From: Enchytraeus crypticus
Taxonomy: Eukaryota; Annelida; Clitellata; Enchytraeida; Enchytraeidae
Assembly: GCA_905160935.1 (NCBI GenBank)
Contig: CAJHZI010000663.1
Span: forward strand, 107,501 to 171,500
Direction: 5' to 3'
Length of the DNA: 64,000 bases
Under the pieces are notes generated by a model. The model was not told where the DNA came from, ran no database searches, and saw only the letters and a program-made list of their open reading frames with translations. Made by a program: the position numbers and the translations under genes. Shown here in pieces: positions 1-28,416 of this stretch (position 1 is the first letter of the stretch; the number at the start of each line of letters is the position of its first letter).

Positions 1-1330
1 TCAAGAGAATTCTGAACAAACTGCAACCGATCAATCTCACAGCCAGGGAGATTTAAAAACAGAGAATTGCAGTAGTCCAATTTCGATTGCACAAGAGCAG
101 CACCAATTGTAGAAGCTGTCCCACGTGACAAATATGGACGTATTCGACGAAGATCACGGATATGCAAGAAACACGCTTGTGAAGTTTCAGTTCGTGGAAG
201 GTTAGGTGTTTATCAAGGTGAACACCGAGATTTCTCACAGAAGACACATGTGATATTTTAATCGTTTTAACTCTTCGTTATCCGAAGATAACGAAAGAGT
301 TTTCCCATTCAGCTTCAGAAGCTGTTGAGGTGTCCCAACCAACAAGAATTCAGTCTTAGATGGATTAAGTGCCAAAATATTAGCAGACATCCAAGAAGAT
401 ATAGACTGAAAACTTTGTTGCAGGAGGGTTTCAGCATCAGAGTAAGAGTTAGGGGTGAAACAAGTGTACATTTGAGTGTCATCAGCATATAGTTCATGAT
501 CAATAGAATGAGAAGAGATTAGAGAGCTTAAGGGTGTTGTATAGAGGTTAAAGAGGATAGGACCAAGAATGGAGCCTTGAGGGGCACCATACTTTAAGTG
601 AGAAGGCGAAGAGATGAATTTCATCACTTTCACACTAAAAGAAAGATCCGTCTGATAGGAGGAAAACCAATCAAGAACAATTCCACGAATACCAAACCAG
701 GAAGAAAGACGTTCCAGAAGAATATTGTGATCAATGGTATCAAAAGCGACCGAAAGATCAAGCATACATAATCCAGTTAAGCGTTGCGTGCACATGGCAT
801 TAACAATAGAATTGCACACAGATAGAAGCACCGTTTCAGTTGAACGATGCTTAGTATAAGCAGCTTGATGCTTATTAAATAGATCATTGTAAGAGAGATG
901 AGTAGAAAGCCTCTGGAGAACAATTCTTTCAGTGAGTTTAGATATGTATGACAGATTAGATATAGGCCTGTAATTTGACAATGATTCCTTATCCAGTGTG
1001 GGCTTTTTAAGCAATGGGGTAATAATTGCAAGCTTAAAAGCGCATGGAAATATGCCAGTAGAGAGAGAGAGAGAGATTAACAATCCATGTTAATACAGGA
1101 GCAAGTATGTGAATACACTTCTTTAAAAGAGAGGTTGGGATAGGGTCCAAGTCACAATATTTGGTTGGAGAGTCTAAAACTAATTTAGTAATCTCTTCAG
1201 TTGTAATTGGAGTGAAATTAGAAAGCTCATCTTTGGAATGATTCTCCACTGGAGTATGAGGAGTAGAGTTAGGAGCTGGAGTGATAGATTCTCTAAGATT
1301 GCTTAACTTACCAAAGCACATTTTCTTTAT
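1..1330 (-). mobile_element. Non-LTR retrotransposon (LINE) reverse transcriptase, broken copy
   Basis: The minus strand encodes a reverse-transcriptase domain in pieces. An upstream part (1034-1321) carries the linker before the RT. The main part (235-1083) carries the NYRPISNLSYISK block, the AFDTIDH block, GAPQGSILGPILF and the catalytic YADDTQMY box. A further C-terminal piece (53-247) begins with SVRNLGVHLDKHLTF. The reading frame breaks at a GA-dinucleotide run near 1060-1078 and again near 240, so the copy is dead. The left window edge truncates it. Motif order fits the CR1/jockey-like part of the LINE tree; the clade is an inference. A closely related 3' half lies on the + strand at 51.0-51.95 kb. 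Confidence 0.88.
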
Positions 1331-2800
1331 ACCAATATAGACTGACGGAATTAGAATTATCAGTACTTTTAAAGTTATTGAAAAGACACTTTGAGACGTT
1401 TGAGAGTTATTGAAAAGAGACTTTGCAAAGTCTCTTTGCTAAACCAGTATATTATTTTATAGATCAAAGTTAAAGTAAGGGTTAACGCTTTCAGTCAAGC
1501 ACTTGTTATGTAAACAACAACAAATAAAAAGAATAAAAATATTTATTACTATATTTATTTTATTCGCGGAAAAATATAATCTTTTCTAGAGAAAACTGAT
1601 AACCTAGGGACAGTAGTGTTTCGTATATGGTAATTTTGTTCTGTTAATTTAATACGATAATTTAGTGAAATCACTTTTAATGACGTGGAGATGAATCTTT
1701 GTCCGTAATTGTCAGCTGATTGATTTGTTAAATTCTAGTCATAGTACGTCTCAACTTTATTCTCAGCCGTGGCTCATTCGGGGCGTCAGCCTTCCGTGAT
1801 CTTGGTCAGGATGATTGAATTTTGTTCAAGGAGGCGGATGATCGCTGCCATTATAATCTTAATTGGGTTGGTTATGAATATTTGTTAAATATATAATACT
1901 GAATTTGCTTTGCCGTATATTTACTATATCTATACTTTTGACTCAATTCATCGCACGTCACAGGAACACTCTCAAGACTTCATCGATAGATTCTCTTCGG
2001 AATTTTTGTAAATCTTTTGTAAGATATAAGTTTTCATTGCCATGTAAAATATTTAAGATACTAGATATTGCAATGTATAGTTTTAGTTTACATCAGATAC
2101 ATGGTGTATTTCTGCACAGAATGTTTCAACCTATTCCGTTGTTGTTGAAATGCTATATAGTGACGCAAATATCATACATTACTTGAGAAATTATTTTTGC
2201 ATGCATTTCTAGAGTGTCGTTGACGGTGCTGTATTTTGAGAATCATTTACCGCTGGGTCACGAGATGAAGGGAAGTGAAAGTATGATCACAGGTTAGCAC
2301 ATTTATACGTTAACACCTTTTCATTGAAACATTTGATGCTGCGTAGACTGTAATGCATTTACCCTAAAGTTTCATAATGCTATTTCATAATGCCATTTCA
2401 TAATGCTCTATTTCATAATGCTATTTCACACAATTAGCTGTTATTTCAGTCTATCATTAATTGAATTTAAATATATTTTATAACGTATAGTATTTGTTTA
2501 ATTATATGTTTATTTCTTCATCTGCATTTACATTCTGATTTTGAAATAAAGAGTTAAATAACTAGTTGATGGTAGTGGGATTAAGAGATGATAAAAAGTT
2601 GTGTGGTTGTTAAATATAACTGCGACTAAAAAACTTAAAGCGGAAAATAATTTCACTCAGATTTAATTCCCCAAGAACGATCAGTGGTTTGCTATACACT
2701 CGCCCGTGTGGACTTGAATCTTACACCTTCGAGTACGGATTCAGCGCCTTAGCCACTGTGCTAACTGAACATCTAAATGACGTGTGTGTGATGTTTTTAG
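1331..2800. other. AT-rich stretch without a recognisable exon
   Basis: I see no supported coding exon here. The first exon of the JTB-like gene (signal peptide) should lie here or further left. The 93-codon frame at 1905-2186 has no family resemblance and no good donor in the right phase. A short direct repeat of a 'ttcataatgct' motif occurs at about 2371-2425. Confidence 0.5.
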
Positions 2801-4793
2801 CAGGGAACACATCAGGAGCGTGTCCAGACAGTGCAGAACTAAAACTCTCTGAGTCATGTAGACCCTGTACAGCGCATGATCTGGTACGTGGGGATTAATT
2901 GCTAGCTGTAGATAATGTCAGGAAGGTTTAATAAAATACCCTGAGATGAATAGAACTCTCGTGTGTTCGATTCCCGGCCGCACTGATCTGAGAGTAATGT
3001 CTCGGGCATACACTGGACTGGCTGCAAGGAAAATGGACAAAATTGCCTAATGGATTTAACATTAGCTTTTAAAATTGGCTTTAGCTTTTTATATGTGATA
3101 TTAAAAGCGATAGATATCAACGTAGTTGATCATTTCACTAAAATGTGTTATTATTATTATTATTTAATAGATGACTTTCTAAATGTGTGCATAGCCTGGA
3201 TATTTTAGACCTGTTGCTGCTTAACCTTTAACTAAAGTTGCGTAAATTATATAAATCTGAATTCATATTTATGTGTATTTCAGTAGATTTTAATTGTTTT
3301 TATTATTTTAAAAGCAATAATGTGAGAACCAAATATGCGTGAGGTTCACTTTCTGAAGTATAGTCTTAAAATGTAAAAGCCAATTTCCAGAAATGCTTTA
3401 GTTCACTGGTAGTGTAAAAACTAAAGTTAAAGTCTGTTTCCTCATCATCTTCTAAGGTATTTTTTAATTGCTTTCTCAGTTTATTGCTTAGTCAACTCTT
3501 GCGACAGGTTTTAGCTTATGGTTGGTCTAATAAATATTAGATATAAGTGTCTTTCCAAAGTGGCTCTGTTGCCGCTTATATCTAATATTTGCTAAAACAA
3601 GGATTTTTTTATGTGCCATGATGATTTTGAGATTGTTAATGCTTTTAATTAGCTATTAGCTTATCTGATCTTATTCTCCTTCTTTTATTATTTTTAGTAT
3701 TTAAGCTCAGTTTAAAATTATACCCTGGCAATTTTGTATGCACGAGTTCACCTTTTATCATTTTTTATCAATTTTTCTCTAAGTTCATCGGAGTTCACAT
3801 TTAGTTTGTGTTTTTTCTTGTTGCATTTGCTTATGTTTTGCCATGTTTTGCGTGTGAACTCTACGGAGTTGAATGACCCATTCTGGTGTTCTTATTAAAT
3901 TGAATTGAATATTTTCTGCAGAAAGTTCTGGACACCTGCAAGTCGACGGGCTATAGGGAGGTAATGATCTGCTACTCACTGGTCACCGGGGGAGCCATTA
4001 GAGAATTTAGTAGGAGGTATCTAACGATTTAACACTTAAAGTTGTACTTTAAGAATTAAGCTTACTCAGTTTACTTCACCCTGTGGCACAATATTCCCTC
4101 GGGAAACTATAGGCTACTGTTTCAATCAATCAATAAGAATTTAACGTCCGGTTCCTCGCCATAAGGCAATATCAGGGACTTTGCCTTATTGTTTTCTGAA
4201 TTAATATTGTTACTAGATTAATAGTGCAATGTCTTCATAAATGTAGGCCTTCATCCTGTAGCTCATTCATCCTGTGTCAGTTTGATGTATACTAGTATTT
4301 GCATTTTGCTGTTTGAATGGAATAGATAAAAAATTTGCTAATTTGAAGTGTATTGTAATATAATTGGACATTTAAAAAAATTTAAAAAAAGAAAGAGAGA
4401 TATAGAGATAAATAGAGAGACAGGTATGTACAGTTTTATACACATACACTAGAGGCACAGGCATAAGGTTTCATAACATTGCTGTAGATAGATGTCATTT
4501 ACCCATTGGCTGCAGTCACATCGCCATGTTGATAGATAATCTAAAAGTTGCTCATATTATTGTTGTTGTTGTCATAGGTGTTGTTGGTTGGCATTGTTTT
4601 GTTGGTTGTTACGTGTTGTTGTTGTTGTAGCTGTCCTGTGGCGACCTCTGTGAAGGAGAGAACATTCTGGACGTTCCAGTGCTCGACAGCTCTGGTGGGC
4701 GCTCTCTCGTACAGCATTGTTTATCTGAGGCAGAGGAGACTCGACAGACTCTTACTAGAGAAAGTTAATAGACAAATAGCTGCCGGCGTATAG
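2801..4793 (+). CDS. JTB: JTB-like (jumping translocation breakpoint family) membrane protein, 3' exons
   Basis: Three exons are joined in phase: 2801-2883, 3922-4016 and 4631-4793 (stop TAG). They encode about 112 residues. The extracellular cysteine cluster reads CRPCTAHDLKVLDTCKSTGY, with the same cysteine spacing as the JTB family's C-x-P-C...C-x-x-TGY. It is followed by EFSRSC, a single membrane segment (ALVGALSYSIVYL) and the family's short basic cytosolic tail, RQRRLDRLLLEKVNRQI, beginning with the conserved RQR-LDR. JTB is a small type I transmembrane protein linked to mitochondria and cytokinesis. The 5' exon with the signal peptide was not found. The acceptor of the first listed exon could be after 2800 or 2803. 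Assignment rests on the tail and cysteine pattern. Confidence 0.72.
2912..3155 (+). mobile_element. SINE-B copy (tRNA-derived)
   Basis: This copy has a box-B-like GTTCGATTCCCGGCCGC, then the body with 'acactggactggctgcaagg', and ends in the ATAGATATCAACGTAGTTGA tail region. It lies in the first visible JTB intron. The same family recurs at 24.1, 25.4, 29.7, 35.1, 54.5 (two copies) and 63.7 kb. Confidence 0.7.
3801..3915 (+). repeat. Dispersed repeat (family F) abutting a JTB acceptor
   Basis: The segment resembles 20436-20556: both contain 'tgttgcatttgc', a 'gtgtgaactctac' or 'tatgtgaactctac' block, 'gggttgaatgaccc' or a close variant, and end in 'taaattgaattgaat'. Here the end lies only a few bases before the 3' splice site of the exon at 3922. 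Confidence 0.6.
4102..4195 (-). mobile_element. Short retroposon family D fragment with TTGA-repeat tail
   Basis: On the minus strand it reads core GAGGAACCGGACGTTAAAT, then TTATTGATTGATTG. Relatives lie at 40870-40950, 43560-43625 and 58975-59090. The core matches the 3' domain of SINE-A and family C. Confidence 0.55.
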
Positions 4794-4885
4794 GTGTCAT
4801 CTAGTTATAGTCAAGTATTTGATTGTTGTTTAGATAGGTAATTATGGATTTAATGATTGTTGCTTGATTGACTGACCAATTACAG

Positions 4886-5022
4886 CTAAAGCTGGTAAAG
4901 CTAATGTTAACGTCAGTTTCCTCACTCGAAAGCGATGTCAGTGATGGGCGAGCTCAGGATTTGAACCCCGCACCTACTTATACGCGGTCGAGTATCTAAC
5001 CGACTTCGCCACTGGCTCCAGC
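4886..5022 (-). mobile_element. SINE-A copy (tRNA-derived)
   Basis: On the minus strand it starts TGGCTGGAGCCAGTGGCGAA (box-A-like region), has box B GGGTTCAAATCC, then GTCACTGACATCGCTTTCGA, and ends GAGGAAACTGACGTTAAC. It is inserted just downstream of the JTB stop codon. Confidence 0.75.
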
Positions 5023-7549
5023 CAATTCAAACATTGTCTGATTGATTGATCGACTGTTTTATTAGCATAGTGTTCAGAGAACGCGTTACCCTACTCTGTG
5101 CCTGCAGGGTTCTGCTAGAGTATTAATTGATTGTTTGCTAGGTATGTAACGAAAATAATAATTTGTCAATATCTTATATCGATATCGTATTTCTTTGATA
5201 CATCTAATTAGTTAAATAGAAGATTAATAATTCAAAATTAATTCGTAGAAAACTTGTCAAAAGCGATAGATATCAGCAAGGTTGCTCATTTCACTGTAAT
5301 GCGCTTTATTATTATTACTAAAAACAACGGATGAGACTGCATTGTATTATATCGGGTTGTATTGTATTGAATACTCTCTTTTTGTGTTTTAAATGTGACT
5401 TGGTTGTATGGTTACGTGTAAAAGTGTATCAGTCAAACAACCATAGGGTGGTTATACTATACACACCAAAGTGAGATAAATCCCCCATCTGTAGTGAAGG
5501 GTAGAGACAGTGCCCCAATGTGGGGGATAAATGTCTCTGTGTTTGCAGACTGAATCGTGATGGTATTTCTTATATTGGTTTTTCTATCAATGCACCCTCT
5601 CTTTAATTTTCTCTTTCTTTAGACTGGTTTTCAAAATTTTGAACCGGTTTTGTTCGTCAGCTAGAGCTCAATAGTGCTCGATATAGTCATTAACGACATT
5701 GGCACTTTAATTGTTGTTGTTGTTGAATATGAATTCTTCAAGGCATGGGGATTAATTGAATTCAGACTTAGTTTTACTAAAAAAAGTATTTCATGCCGAA
5801 TGGAGAGCACTCTTATCTGATAAGCAAGAGGTCATCGATTCTAATCTCAGCCGGACCACTTCTGAGAATATCCCTTGTGATACAGAAACAGACGTTAAAC
5901 TAAGCTTTACAGCTCTTATGGTGTTGTGGCTAAGGTATAAATGGGGTATGGATTATTAATAATTTAAATGTTTATAATTATTGTAGACACTGTCGCTCAT
6001 GGTGCTAAATGTCTTAGTGAAAAATCCTAGTATTAAACTTTTGCTGAAGCAGCTGAACTATTGTTTTGGAAGAAGTTAAAAATAAGATTCCTCGAGTGTG
6101 TTGTTAAATTATTTTTACGTGTGAAGATCCGACGTTCATTTTCTTGATAAAAGCTGAGCAGGAGACGTTAAGATATTTAACGTTTGCTTCTCTGTAACAT
6201 TCACTGCAGAAAACAAAGACTACCACAAAGATATGTTAAAATCAAACTAATGTATGTATTTTTATCTAATCAGTAATCATTTACAGCGTTCAACGAAGCT
6301 TATCAATTAGATATATTCCGATCATTTAAATGAAAAGTTATACTAATCTTTGATAAAATTATAAAATAAATATCGAGAAGTTACACAAAGATGCTCGGTT
6401 AAAAATTTACACTGCTATGAATGACATATAAATTAGAAATAAAATAAAATAATATATCCTTATCTCAAGGCTCTTATTGGTGCAGCTTGAGGAAGACTCG
6501 ATGGTCGATCCTACCCTAACCTACTATAATACGATATAAAAAGCATCACTGACTTCCATTCAATATACTGGAAACTAATTTAATAAATAGAGTTCATTAA
6601 ACAGCAATTACTTAAATTAATTATAAATCTACATGTATATGAAATGTAAATGATTATTTCACGAATGCTCTTGGATTGTGCAGGATTAGCAGGCAAGTGC
6701 ATACTCAGCGATTATTCTTATGATACTGTGCAAACATTGAAATCTAGCTAATTTGATTGATTGATTGTCCCTGGCGTCACACTGGATTGAATAAAGCTCT
6801 CCTCATTTATGCACAAAAAAGCTATTTACAATATACACGTATACATGCGTTAACAGAATGTCTTTTGGTGTCTGTAAATATATCAAATACAAATTATTAT
6901 ATAATTATATAAGGATTACTTGAAGTAGATAAACAAGTTTTCTATGTAAGTTTACTAGACAAAATTCCGATACACAGCTGATTGGTGCAACGGCTTTAGA
7001 CTACACATCCTCCTCCCCCTATCTGTTATAATTGGCATCAGTTTTACACAATGAAACTATCTTCCATTTCCTCGTCCAAACATGATGTCTGAGACATATT
7101 AGGCTGCTACAATTAGGTATATAGGTTATATAATCACACGCTAGACGATAGGGAATAAACTAGTAGGGAACATGGAAGAAAGGATCCTGTTAACACTAAC
7201 TAGCTATCAGCAGCGATACATTAAAGTCTTCTCATCATGACTAACTCATCTCTTCTTCATTTAACTTTCTCACCAGACTCCATCAGTTAACTCTAATTAT
7301 CTACTTAGTCTCACCCAGCCGCTCAAAATATCTCATCTTCCAAACTTCCCAGAGCCAACCTTCACTTTCGTTCACAGATTCAGCCCCACCCATTCCTCTT
7401 CTTACCTACCACTCTATTAACTGCTCAACCTCTAAACCATCTATCTCTCTACCACACACTCTCTCTCTTGCTCGCTCTATCTCTCTCTCTAGCACCACAC
7501 AGCATGACCACTGCGCACAGTTCTACGCCGCACTAGGAGCAGTGATGAC
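5023..7549. other. Intergenic interval between JTB-like gene and ACO2 3' end
   Basis: No supported exon. It contains a SINE-B tail fragment (about 5259-5320), a LINE 3'-end fragment (about 5640-5740), and AT-rich sequence. The pyrimidine-rich stretch at about 6990-7549 is probably the 3' untranslated region of ACO2 (minus strand); its polyadenylation site cannot be placed with confidence. Confidence 0.5.
5640..5740 (+). mobile_element. LINE 3'-end fragment with TTG-repeat tail
   Basis: Matches the 3' end of the LINE at 51.0-51.95 kb: an 'atagtgctcgat' block, a 'ggcactttaattgttgttg' block and a (TTG)n tail. Similar tails sit at 25.84-25.93 and 34.61-34.67 kb. Confidence 0.65.
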
Positions 7550-23788
<16,239 letters not shown>

Positions 23789-24119
23789 GAATTAGGCGAA
23801 AAGTGAGAAATAAAAGAAAACAACAGATTTATCCTTTAATTCAGTACAGATGACTACTTCCGGCCGATCTGTATCTAAAACTGGATCACAGAAAAAAATT
23901 ACCGATTAGTTGCTTTTGCTGGTTAGGAAAAGATTTCGTTTGCCATGAAAATTTTCATATTCTACACGATGTATTTTGCCCCATTCGTCAAGTACTAGTG
24001 TTAATAGACATTTGCGCAACTTTAACGTACATGTGTACAGGCTACATAATGCAATGCTTCAATTGTATATCAAATCAAATGAATTCTCTTTGAATTAAAG
24101 TAAACACGCATTATATTGA

Positions 24120-24312
24120 AATTACCAACTAAGTTGATATCAATCACTTTTAGTACCACATGTTTAAAACATTAGGCAATTTAGACCATTTTCCGTGTAA
24201 CCAGTCCAGTGAATGTCCAAGATTTTACTCTCAGATCAGCGCGGCTGGGATTCGAACCCACGATCGAGGGTTCAATTAACTTAACATAAGATCTGTCATT
24301 AATTATAACTTA
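24120..24312 (-). mobile_element. SINE-B copy
   Basis: Minus-strand copy with box B GTGGGTTCGAATCCCAGCC and the 'cactggactggttacacgga' body. A second, truncated minus copy lies at about 25435-25600. Confidence 0.7.
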
Positions 24313-25183
24313 ATTCATAACGATACCCTTAAGCTATCAAGACATTCATCTATTAAGACCAAAGATCTTTAAAATAAGTAGATATGGCATGACTGTTGTT
24401 TCAGCGATACCAGTTTTGTAACAAGAGCGACTTGATTTCAAGCATGATCCATTTAATCGTGAGGGTATACAAAGCCCCTTTGTCATGTGTATTTAATAGT
24501 AATTTCTGTAATTTCAGATTTATTTCATGATATTAGGCCTCCAAACGGTTATAAAAATTCCAGAAATTCGGAAACTAAAGAACGGGGAATATCCTTTAAG
24601 AGATTTGAAATAAAATTTATCGGCATTTTGTATCACAAAAATTAATATACATCCAATTAATAGAATTTCATTCCAAATATTTTTTTGTCTTGACGATATA
24701 TTGGATATATGTGACGATAAATGTGCTACTAAAGTGTTTCATTATCGTTCAAAAGTTTTGCAAATGTTCAAAAACTTCATTATTTTATGCCTTCAAATAA
24801 TGAATGATAAGCTGATATTGTTTACCTCCGGCTAGCAAAATAAGTTGTTGGCATCACTGCAATTCTTGAACTCAATGTTTACAATGGTTGAGATTGCCTT
24901 TGACACTTCTACGGTTCTTCTTTATTCTATGATTAAGACATTCATTTCTACAACTGCACATTGTACTCGTTTTCTATATTTTGTTATTTTGTATTTCGCA
25001 CAGTTTTCTTGACTATTTGGAGATAATGATTATAGATTATGATCTACGATTATGATCTTGCTCAATATTGTTCGCGATTATAACGTCAACCATTTCTGTC
25101 GATCGTTAAAATTTCGGTATCTGTACGTTGTATTGGTGCTTGTGTATCAATTAAATCAATCAAATCAAACTATTCTATTTCAG

Positions 25184-25311
<128 letters not shown>

Positions 25312-26163
25312 GTCCACAATAATAGAACAACAGAAACTAAATTGATATTGTGGATGAAACTAAAAGAACTCCCTAAACGCAATAGGTACTGTACACATCA
25401 TTATGTCATAATTAACATAACATAACTAGTAAAAAAAAAGTAAACACGCATTATAGTGAATAATAATATAGTTCATAGTTGAATAATAAACTATGTTGAT
25501 ATCTATCACTTTTAAAACTACATGTTTAATCCGTTAGGCAATTTAGACCATTTTCCGTATAACCAGTCCAGTGAATGTCCGAGATTTTACTCGGACATTC
25601 ACTGAAAAATAAAAAAGTAAAAAAAATGAAAAGTAGAGGCCAGAAAGCACAGTGCTTGTTTAAGATCCACACAAAATATAATAAAAATTGAACTACTCAA
25701 CCAATTATTGAAAATTGTTGAATAAGCTGTATACTAAAAGCTGTATAAAATGTGGTTATGCTGTAGCCTATAAGCATAAATCTAGCTAATCTTTATAAAT
25801 AGCTTTGATCTTTAGAGTGATGTTCAGGTTTATTTTAGAATTTGCACCGTTTTTGGACCTTCCTTTTGCACTTTGGCTTAAATTTGTCACAATAGTGCTC
25901 GATGTTGTCTTTGAAGACAGTAGCAATACTGCAGGTATAGATCACAGCCTGCGAGTGCCTGTAGTCATTGTGTAGCCCTAGTAATATAAAGTAGTATAAC
26001 CCCTAGAAAACCTACGTCACTATTTCACGTGATATGTTTTATTGTCTTCTATTGTTACGCTTTTAGTGCTCAACGTTGAATCCATAAGGCCTCTGATTGG
26101 TTTATAGCGCTACTGACGTCAACCCGAGGGTCATGAACTCTTTTAAATGACAAATGTATAAAT

Positions 26164-27598
26164 TAGAGATGGGAATTTTAAGAATTTCCAGAGTTCGGGT
26201 TAGGTTCTGTTCGTTGAAAATTAAAGTTCGGTTCGGTTCGGGTTCGGTTCTAACAAGGGTTCGGGTTCGGTTCGGGTTCGGCTTGCTTTCCAACTCGCAA
26301 GAATTCGATTCGACTTCGAAATGGTTTGGTTTGGATAATGTTGCAATTGTTTAACTTTACTTATACTAATCATGGTTTTGACAAACATATTTAAAATGGT
26401 TTATGGTAAATTTGCTAAAAAATTCATTACGTCCTAATAGCTGCCACATTTTTTCACCTGGGTAAAACTATGACAATGAAAAAGGAGAGAAGTGATATTT
26501 ATTCCTGTACATTTCTTAAAATATTGTAAGTTGACCTACAAATGTTCATAATATAGATATTTAGCTTTAGTATTGTATCTGAAATATTCTCCTTTATTAT
26601 AACGAGCAATTAGAATGCTTCATCAATTTTTAAAAAATGTTGTCACTATAGGCCTATACATTAGATACGTTAAAATTAAGTGGAAATGTCTTGGCTAAAA
26701 TTTGATCCAATATTTCAGAGACAAAGTGCAATATAGTAACATAAAAATGTCAAATAAAGATGATTTGTTAAACACGTGTACTTCCTTAGAGAAATGATCA
26801 TAATATACACCGTTTGCTATCAACTGACCAGTAATAAGCTTCATAATTTACCTTAGGGTTTCAATTTTGAAACTCTCAGATCAATTATGAAGTTACGAAA
26901 ATAGATATGAAATTATTGCATTGCTATGGTGCAAAATTATTTACTCCAGATAGTCTTAACACATATAGAATGTCATATATAATTATTTGTAAATCTGGCT
27001 GCAAAAATATTAAGGTAGCACACTAAAATTAGAAAAAAATCATAATTTGAATTTAGCATAACAAATCCACCTAGATTGAGTCAAGCATTTTCAGATTTTT
27101 ATGGAATACTCTCATCACTTTTGTCTCTTTGATGTTAATCTTCATTTCATATTTCAATACCGTATCATTCAGACTATCTATTATCTTCTGTAGGTCCGTC
27201 TCGCTTCCCGCTACCATTCCTTTGTACCGCTACCATTTTCAAATTTGTGTAGGAACCAGCCTTACCTGAATGCATGCTGTTAGATACTGTAAGACATGTA
27301 AATGCAAAAACTAATATATATTTGTATTGTTCTTACTATCCTTATTTAATGTCAGGCTGGTGAAGAAGAAAGGAACTACAAGAGTTTGGTTCAGTTCGGT
27401 TTGGACGAAGTCTGGGTTCGGGTTCGGTTCGGTTTCGGCCAGAGTCTGGGTTCGAGTTCGGGTCGGTTCGGTCAGAGTCTGGGTTCGGGTTCGGTTCGGG
27501 TTCGGTCAGAGTATGGGTTCGAGTTCGAGTTCGGTTCGGTCAAAATTCTAGATTTTAGGGTTCGGTTCGGTTCGGGTTCGGTTCGATTCCCATCTCTA
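26164..27598. mobile_element. Complete non-autonomous hAT-type DNA transposon
   Basis: A 1435-bp element with 13-bp terminal inverted repeats TAGAGATGGGAAT at both ends. It is flanked by perfect 8-bp target-site duplications GTATAAAT (26156-26163 and 27599-27606). Subterminal arrays of GGTTCGG/GGGTTCGG motifs lie at about 26196-26285 and 27380-27590. The interior is AT-rich with no transposase-like frame. Eight-bp duplications plus a TAGAG-type terminus are the hAT superfamily pattern. The 'MESKPNPNRTRT'-type frames are translations of the subterminal repeats. Confidence 0.9.
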
Positions 27599-28416
27599 GT
27601 ATAAATGTTCATAAATTAACTTCATGTAGTTTCAAAATTATATTTCGTCACATTGTTAATGTAACTTTAACCAGAAACTGCGCTATATAATCTCAAATTT
27701 GCGACAATTTTAGTCGACCAACCAGCAAAGTCATGATTAAGTTATAGCATGTAGTTTTTAAATTATTATTGTAAAAAATTTAGAGAACCTAGCACTTTGA
27801 GCAGTTATCATCATCAAAGTCTCGAGATTTAATCACATTAACAAAACATTGACTAATGACGATATTAAAGGCCTTCACATAAAGACATTTGATTGGACGA
27901 TATAAAGCGGCTCATTGTGCAATCAAAATTCTTTACTCTCTCCTAGTGTAAAGGTATTTATGTAAATAAAAGAATTAAATGAATAAATCATTATAAATTT
28001 ATCATTAACAGGTAAATTAGTACATGACGTTGTAATAGATGATTTTTATCAGTTAGTTGATGTAATTTTATTTTAATGATATATTTGTCTTTAAATAATT
28101 TCCATATTAATGTCAATTTATTGTCAATGCAAGTGTGCAGTAAGTTTCTAAGTTGATTGATAAGTTAACTTAAAACTTAACATAATTATACTGGTTAAGG
28201 AAGTCACAAAGACTTGTAACACCAGTTACAAAATACAAGTTAAAATTGGGTTTAAGGCTGGATGGATGTAATGCGTTTAAATAATCAATAGATTGTTTTA
28301 TTAATTTATTTTGTTTCTGCAGATACTGGAAAATAATACCGTACTGGAAGAGATACTTGTTAACAAAATTTCACTTTAGAAGTCTTCCATTTTCAAATAT
28401 ATTTATTTGGACAAGG

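Noticed and set aside
1905-2186. First exon of the JTB-like gene in the 93-codon frame
   Set aside because: No signal-peptide-like start adjoining a donor in the right phase, and no similarity to JTB N-termini.
26196-27590. Telomere-like or coding GGTTCGG arrays
   Set aside because: They lie symmetrically inside the terminal inverted repeats of the hAT element and read as Pro/Asn/Arg or Val/Arg repeats only by chance.
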